Assembly: GCA_977017575.1 (NCBI GenBank)
Contig: CDRNVI010000003.1
Location: 806,001 to 870,000 of the forward strand
DNA length: 64,000 nt
Direction: 5' to 3'
From: Paramoeba atlantica
Lineage: Eukaryota > Discosea
The position numbers and the translations under genes are program-made. Numbering within the stretch: position 1 is the first letter of the stretch; each line of letters begins with the position of its first letter. Below are positions 60,528 through 64,000 of the stretch, one piece after another. The notes below the pieces were generated by a model. That model saw only the letters and a list, made by a program, of their open reading frames with translations, was not told the origin of the DNA and did no database searches.

Positions 60528-61870
60528 AAAAAGAAAAATCTCCAAAAGATCATGAATAATCTAGTTTTTGGGGGGTAAAAGCTCGAAATTTTACACCGAA
60601 TTTGGGCCGTTTTTGATGCCTTACCAGTAGGGCTAGGAGGCGCACCTGACAAAAAAACATCGTAGAATGGTAGCTGAGGCCCCAAACTTTTATACTCCCC
60701 CGGAAAATGAAAGTCCAGAAAAGGAAAATTCATTTTTTCATTTTCATTTATTTTTGATCAGGGTGGAGAAAATATGAAGTATGGCGTTGAAGTTGTGGAG
60801 TGGAGTCATAAAAACGTAATACAGGGGTGTAAATTTGGATGTGGGGGGGTCTAAAATTTGTAAAACTTGGCCAATTTTGGAAAATAATAGCGCATTCGAG
60901 AGGTCTCGAACAGGGCTCATGAACGTAACAAGGCCGAACTATGCACAAGGGGGTATTGCCCCCTAGACAAAGCGCCCCCAAACGCTATTTGCAACTTTCT
61001 AAAACAATAGCAAATATCGAAAAAAAATATTAATATTTGCTATTATCGTCGATTAATCTCAATCACAATACAGCATCGCTTTCGAAAGCTCTTCATGACA
61101 TTTTCAGGGGCCTTGAAACGCTGCTTCGATCGCAATGTTGGGAAAGTTCAAGATGATGTCGGTGTAAAGGGGAGACAATCTGACAATGTACTACGTAGGA
61201 GTGAGCAGATAGAATAAGATAAAAGCTTTTGGTATAAATGATTTTTCGCCCAAGTCATTGGAATTACTCCTTATCATTCCATAAATGCTGGTAGTTTATA
61301 TGTTTTATAGTTTCTGCTCGACGCATTCGATTTTATGTCGTAGGTATGTCGTCCACTGATTGACATACATTGTATGCTGACACGTACTTTTCCAACTGAA
61401 CTGGATTCCAACGTTCTTTGCGTCTCTCTGCCTCAGGGGCCGAAATTTCTTTATCCCCAGCGATGATATAGTGTTATTGCTTGGCGTCCACTTTCACATC
61501 CGTGCCCTTTTCGGAGGCGCCATAATGCGAGTTAAAGTAAGAAATTTTGAAGAATGTGTACTTAAGTGACCGATAAACATGATGAAAGGAAAAAAAGGGA
61601 AAAAGGAAAATATCAATCAAAATCCATTTTCCCTTATTTTTGGCCAGGGGAGCAATACGTTTTGGGAGTCGATTTTGGAAAAATATTGTTTTTACGTTTT
61701 TTTGGTCATCCCAAAAATTTCGGAAATTTTGACCTTGTCGGACCCCTCCTGCGCGTACTAGGGGGGGTTACCCCCAATTATGGGGGTGGAAAATCATCGC
61801 CGCGGCATACTTTACCACTTCCCTGCGATCGATTTTGTAAAGCAAACAATTCTAAAAAAACTTTGGCGAC
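60528..61870. other. Non-coding region, no gene supported
   Basis: About 1.3 kb with scattered short frames only. Contains GGGGG-rich patches and A/T-rich stretches; nothing is shared with the elements to the left as far as I can see. Confidence 0.5.
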
Positions 61871-61871
61871 G

Positions 61872-61983
61872 TACCCCCCTAGACCCCCCCTGTCCCCCCC
61901 CCCCCCTGGACCCCCTCCATAGACCCCCGCCCTGGACCCCCCTGGACCCCCCCTGGACCCCCCCTGGACCCCCCCTGGACCCA
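61872..61983. repeat. C-rich 11-12-bp repeats (CTGGACCCCCCC)
   Basis: Tandem, imperfect TGGACCCCCC units with a run of about 14 C at 61893-61906. The complementary strand has many G-runs and could form G-quadruplexes. Confidence 0.85.
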
Positions 61984-62162
61984 AGTTCCACTTTATATTT
62001 TCATTCTTTTTGTTCACATTTTTTTCAATAATCGAGGGTAGAGCGGTAGTTATACAACCACCGCAATACTTCTCCTCTCATTAATTTCTATAAATATAAA
62101 TTATAACAAAAAAGATAATTTATACTTATACAGTATAACTACTTATACAGTATTTATAGTTA

Positions 62163-62475
62163 CTGTGATCCCCCCTTTATACTTCGCTGGTCAGACCCCC
62201 CCCACCCCTTTGTACTTCGTTTTTTGTGTGCCCCCACCCGAAGGGGGGACGATTTTTTTTAAATTTTCGTAGTTTTTCATTTTTTTTGGAAAAAAACAAG
62301 AACGTTCTAAGTCTTTCCTTCTAGAAAGGAAAGTGATATAAAAGGAAAGCTAGGAAAACAGGATGAGCCGCGCCGCTTCGCGGCGCGGCTTTTTTTTACA
62401 GCCGGGAAAAAATCCAGACCCCCCCTTTATACTTCGTTACTGCTCAAAATGGGCGAAGTATAAAGGGGGTCACAG
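62163..62475. mobile_element. 313-bp MITE flanked by TA
   Basis: Inverted ends CTGTGATCCCCCCTTTATAC on the left (continuing TTCG) and the complement CTGTGACCCCCTTTATAC on the right, with TA at 62161-62162 and 62476-62477. Another CCCCCCCTTTATACTTCG lies inside near the right end (62415-62433) and pairs with the right end as a hairpin. No ORF. TA duplication suggests mobilisation by a Tc1/mariner-type transposase; the ends do not match the pogo-like element at 58587. Confidence 0.75.
62366..62397 (+). terminator. Terminator-like GC hairpin plus T-run inside the MITE
   Basis: AGCCGCGCCGC, loop TTC, GCGGCGCGGCT form a perfect 11-bp stem followed by seven T. In shape it is an intrinsic terminator. 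In a eukaryote the T-run could stop RNA polymerase III; function is not shown. Confidence 0.4.
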
Positions 62476-62619
62476 TATAGAAATTAATGAGAATTGTTAG
62501 ACCAAAAGTCCTGATTGATGATCCTGTCCGATGAAAAAAAGCTATTTTTCTGCCATAAGCTATCGTGAAGGTGGGCAGCGGGCGCAGCGACGCGGGGTTC
62601 TTCTTCCCCCGGAATGGGT

Positions 62620-63006
62620 CCAAATCCAAAAAAATCCAAATCACGCCGGATCGCTCCGGATGGTCACTGGCAAGCCAGACCCTTCACAGACAGATTTGGA
62701 AGTTCCGAGGCCGACGTCCTCTACCAGTTTCCGCTTGTCCAAGGCGGCACCAACGTGCTGTTGCCAACACGCTGCGTCGACGAACTGTACGACAACACGG
62801 CTTACCCAAGAGGTGTAAGCCGGGTAAGGGAGCTGGTTCCCTGAGGGGAGGGTCCGGGACGGTCCTCCGAGTACTGGACCTAGTCGGCTATCAGCCCAGC
62901 CTCTTAGAGTGAGGCCGCCAGGAATATTGCGATGAGCGGGTTTGAACTCGCCGTCTGAGCACCATGTGCTTCAAACTTTGAATTCTTGCCACTCCGCCAC
63001 CTCCGC
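62620..63006 (-). mobile_element. tRNA-derived SINE
   Basis: 387 bp on the minus strand flanked by CCGGAATGGGT (62609-62619, 63007-63017). Its 5' end starts exactly like a tRNA: GCGGAGG (acceptor 5' strand), then the A box TGGCGGAGTGG, a hairpin AGCACATGGTGCT placed like the long variable arm of tRNA-Ser/Leu, and the B box AGTTCAAACCC near 62950. The acceptor 3' strand and T-stem do not pair, so it is not a working tRNA. The 3' end is GGATTTTTTTGGATTTGG on the sense strand. Transcription by RNA polymerase III is expected. Confidence 0.7.
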
Positions 63007-63017
63007 CCGGAATGGGT

Positions 63018-63270
63018 GAAGAGGGTCATGGGCCTCAACCCCATACTTTAACGAATTTTGATTCATAATTTATAAAAAAAGTATGTTTTTGTATCAATAA
63101 TGTATTTTTTTAAATGCCCCTAAATGACCCACTTATAAAAATTAATTAAATGGGGAGTAGAGGGCCAGAAACGTGTGTAGTTTGCGCACGTCTGGAAGAA
63201 TCTAGTCTAGATCTGTGATTCCTGATCAGAGAGATACTATACTACGAGTTTTTAACGACACAGATTCGCT
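63018..63270. other. Non-coding upstream of the edge ORF
   Basis: A/T-rich. TTTTTAACGACACAG just before the ATG at 63271 could serve as a trans-splice acceptor (pyrimidine run, then AG), but the run is short. Confidence 0.35.
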
Positions 63271-64000
63271 ATGCGGAGGACGGATAAACCGGAGCATCAT
63301 AATATAGCGCCCCTTGACCAACGAGCAAGTAAGGAGCTGAATATGATGTCCAAGTATTCATGTGTTTCAAAAGTGACATTCTTCCTTGTTCACATGGCTC
63401 TAGAGCTTTTGCAAGCCTTTGATTTCTGCCTGCAGATATTTATATCCAGAAACCTTGCCCATATCCTGTTTGTGATTTTACCTGTGAACGGAAATGCGTT
63501 AGTAGGAAATTCACTTGGTGCAGATCAGATAAAAGAATTTTTGGGTGAGTTGAACGGTATAGCGCTTCTGTGCGCCGAACTTGCATTTTGCATGGAAATC
63601 CGTACTGGGGCGTACCTTCTACAAAATAAAGATAGACCACATTTTGATTTGAATGAATACGAGACATTTGAAGCACGAAAAATAGCGTCGCAGCGCGTAT
63701 CACAAAATTCATTATCAGATAAAACAGGACACTCCGGTATGCCATTCAATGAAACGCGAAATACAGGTACCATGAGTGAAAATAAACTATCTGACTCTGC
63801 GCAACATTATCGGTGTCATTGGGTACGGGGTGCCATGATGCAACCGGTACTAGACGCTAAGGTAATCGATGCCGTTACAATTCGCATAGAATTGCGCGAC
63901 CTCTTTTATCAACTTCCTATACGACAGGCGTATGCTTTAGAAAACTCGGCCAAAATAGTCGATAAAATAGTGAGAGAGATCCAACTAATAACAATACCTT
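63271..64000 (+). CDS. Unidentified protein, N-terminal part, runs off the window
   Basis: An open frame of 243 codons from ATG 63271 to the window end with no stop; the nearest upstream in-frame stop is TAA 63253-63255. It starts MRRTDKPEHHNIAPLDQRAS, then MALELLQAFDFCLQIFISRN and LAHILFVILPVNGNALVGN (hydrophobic, perhaps amphipathic helices), LNGIALLCAELAFCMEIRTG, a polar Ser/Asn-rich stretch, and VIDAVTIRIELRDLFYQLPI...ENSAKIVDKIVREIQL. I do not recognise a family, and no RT, transposase or zinc motif is visible. It is the only sizeable coding candidate that is not clearly part of a mobile element; ATG 63343 or 63394 are alternative starts. Confidence 0.5.
   Translation, partial: MRRTDKPEHHNIAPLDQRASKELNMMSKYSCVSKVTFFLVHMALELLQAFDFCLQIFISRNLAHILFVILPVNGNALVGNSLGADQIKEFLGELNGIALLCAELAFCMEIRTGAYLLQNKDRPHFDLNEYETFEARKIASQRVSQNSLSDKTGHSGMPFNETRNTGTMSENKLSDSAQHYRCHWVRGAMMQPVLDAKVIDAVTIRIELRDLFYQLPIRQAYALENSAKIVDKIVREIQLITIP

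Noticed and set aside
61566-62031. Pro-rich ORFs over 61566-62031
   Set aside because: They are translations of the C-rich repeat and adjoining non-coding sequence.
62935-63006. Functional tRNA gene (minus strand)
   Set aside because: A and B boxes are present, but the acceptor 3' strand and T-stem do not pair and a SINE-type duplication surrounds a longer unit.

Overview
This window looks like a gene-poor, transposon-packed stretch of a euglenozoan nuclear genome (a kinetoplastid or diplonemid relative; the sequence alone does not decide which). The main clue is a spliced-leader (SL) exon. A sequence beginning AACTTTAACGATAAAG, continuing through ACAGTTTCTGTAC and ending CTTGTTG appears, whole or 5'-truncated, at seven places, always at the sense-strand 5' end of a retroelement or retrocopied RNA and never followed by a constant intron. 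The ACAGTTTCTGTAC core is the core of the known trypanosomatid and diplonemid SL. The element types agree: LINEs with a C-terminal restriction-like endonuclease (RLE; the supergroup of CRE/SLACS, R2, R4 and NeSL), an ingi-like LINE with RNase H, and tyrosine-recombinase (YR) retroelements of VIPER/DIRS/Ngaro type. No introns are evident.

Layout. 1-6.6 kb: four head-to-tail LINE-A copies, one full length behind an SL exon. 6.6-12.3 kb: a nest (YR-element fragment > ingi-like LINE > LINE-B > LINE-C). 12.3-14.8 kb (minus): an SL-capped retrocopy X joined to a LINE-A 3' half. 15.0-20.0 kb (minus): a nearly full LINE-C behind a partial SL. 20.4-24.3 kb: a VIPER-like YR element. 24.7-31.1 kb: LINE-B interrupted by a foldback-like DNA element T1, itself holding a LINE-A fragment. 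31.7-41.0 kb: two YR elements (E1, E2) separated by an array of about 52 copies of an 18-bp unit; E1 holds an SL-tagged short retroposon and an ORF1-only 'half-LINE'. 41.0-43.8 kb: LINE-B interrupted by SL-capped retrocopy Y. 44-48.8 kb: a YR fragment and LINE-C. 49-53.4 kb: a third YR element, E3. 53.5-58.4 kb: LINE-D with an intact 1,466-codon ORF. 58.6-60.5 kb: a pogo-like DNA transposon with an intact transposase and a TA duplication. 62.1-63.0 kb: a TA-flanked MITE and a tRNA-derived SINE. 63.27 kb to the edge: an open frame with no recognised relatives, the only candidate host gene.

How the parts fit. LINE transcripts appear to be trans-spliced and then copied back into DNA, so the SL exon becomes the 5' end of the element. 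Extra partial SL copies and direct poly(A)-SL joins suggest that the reverse transcriptase restarts or jumps templates when it reaches the capped SL end. The same machinery seems to have mobilised other RNAs (X, Y, the short retroposon, the half-LINE, perhaps the SINE). All family assignments come from reading motifs and comparing copies within the window; no database search was possible.
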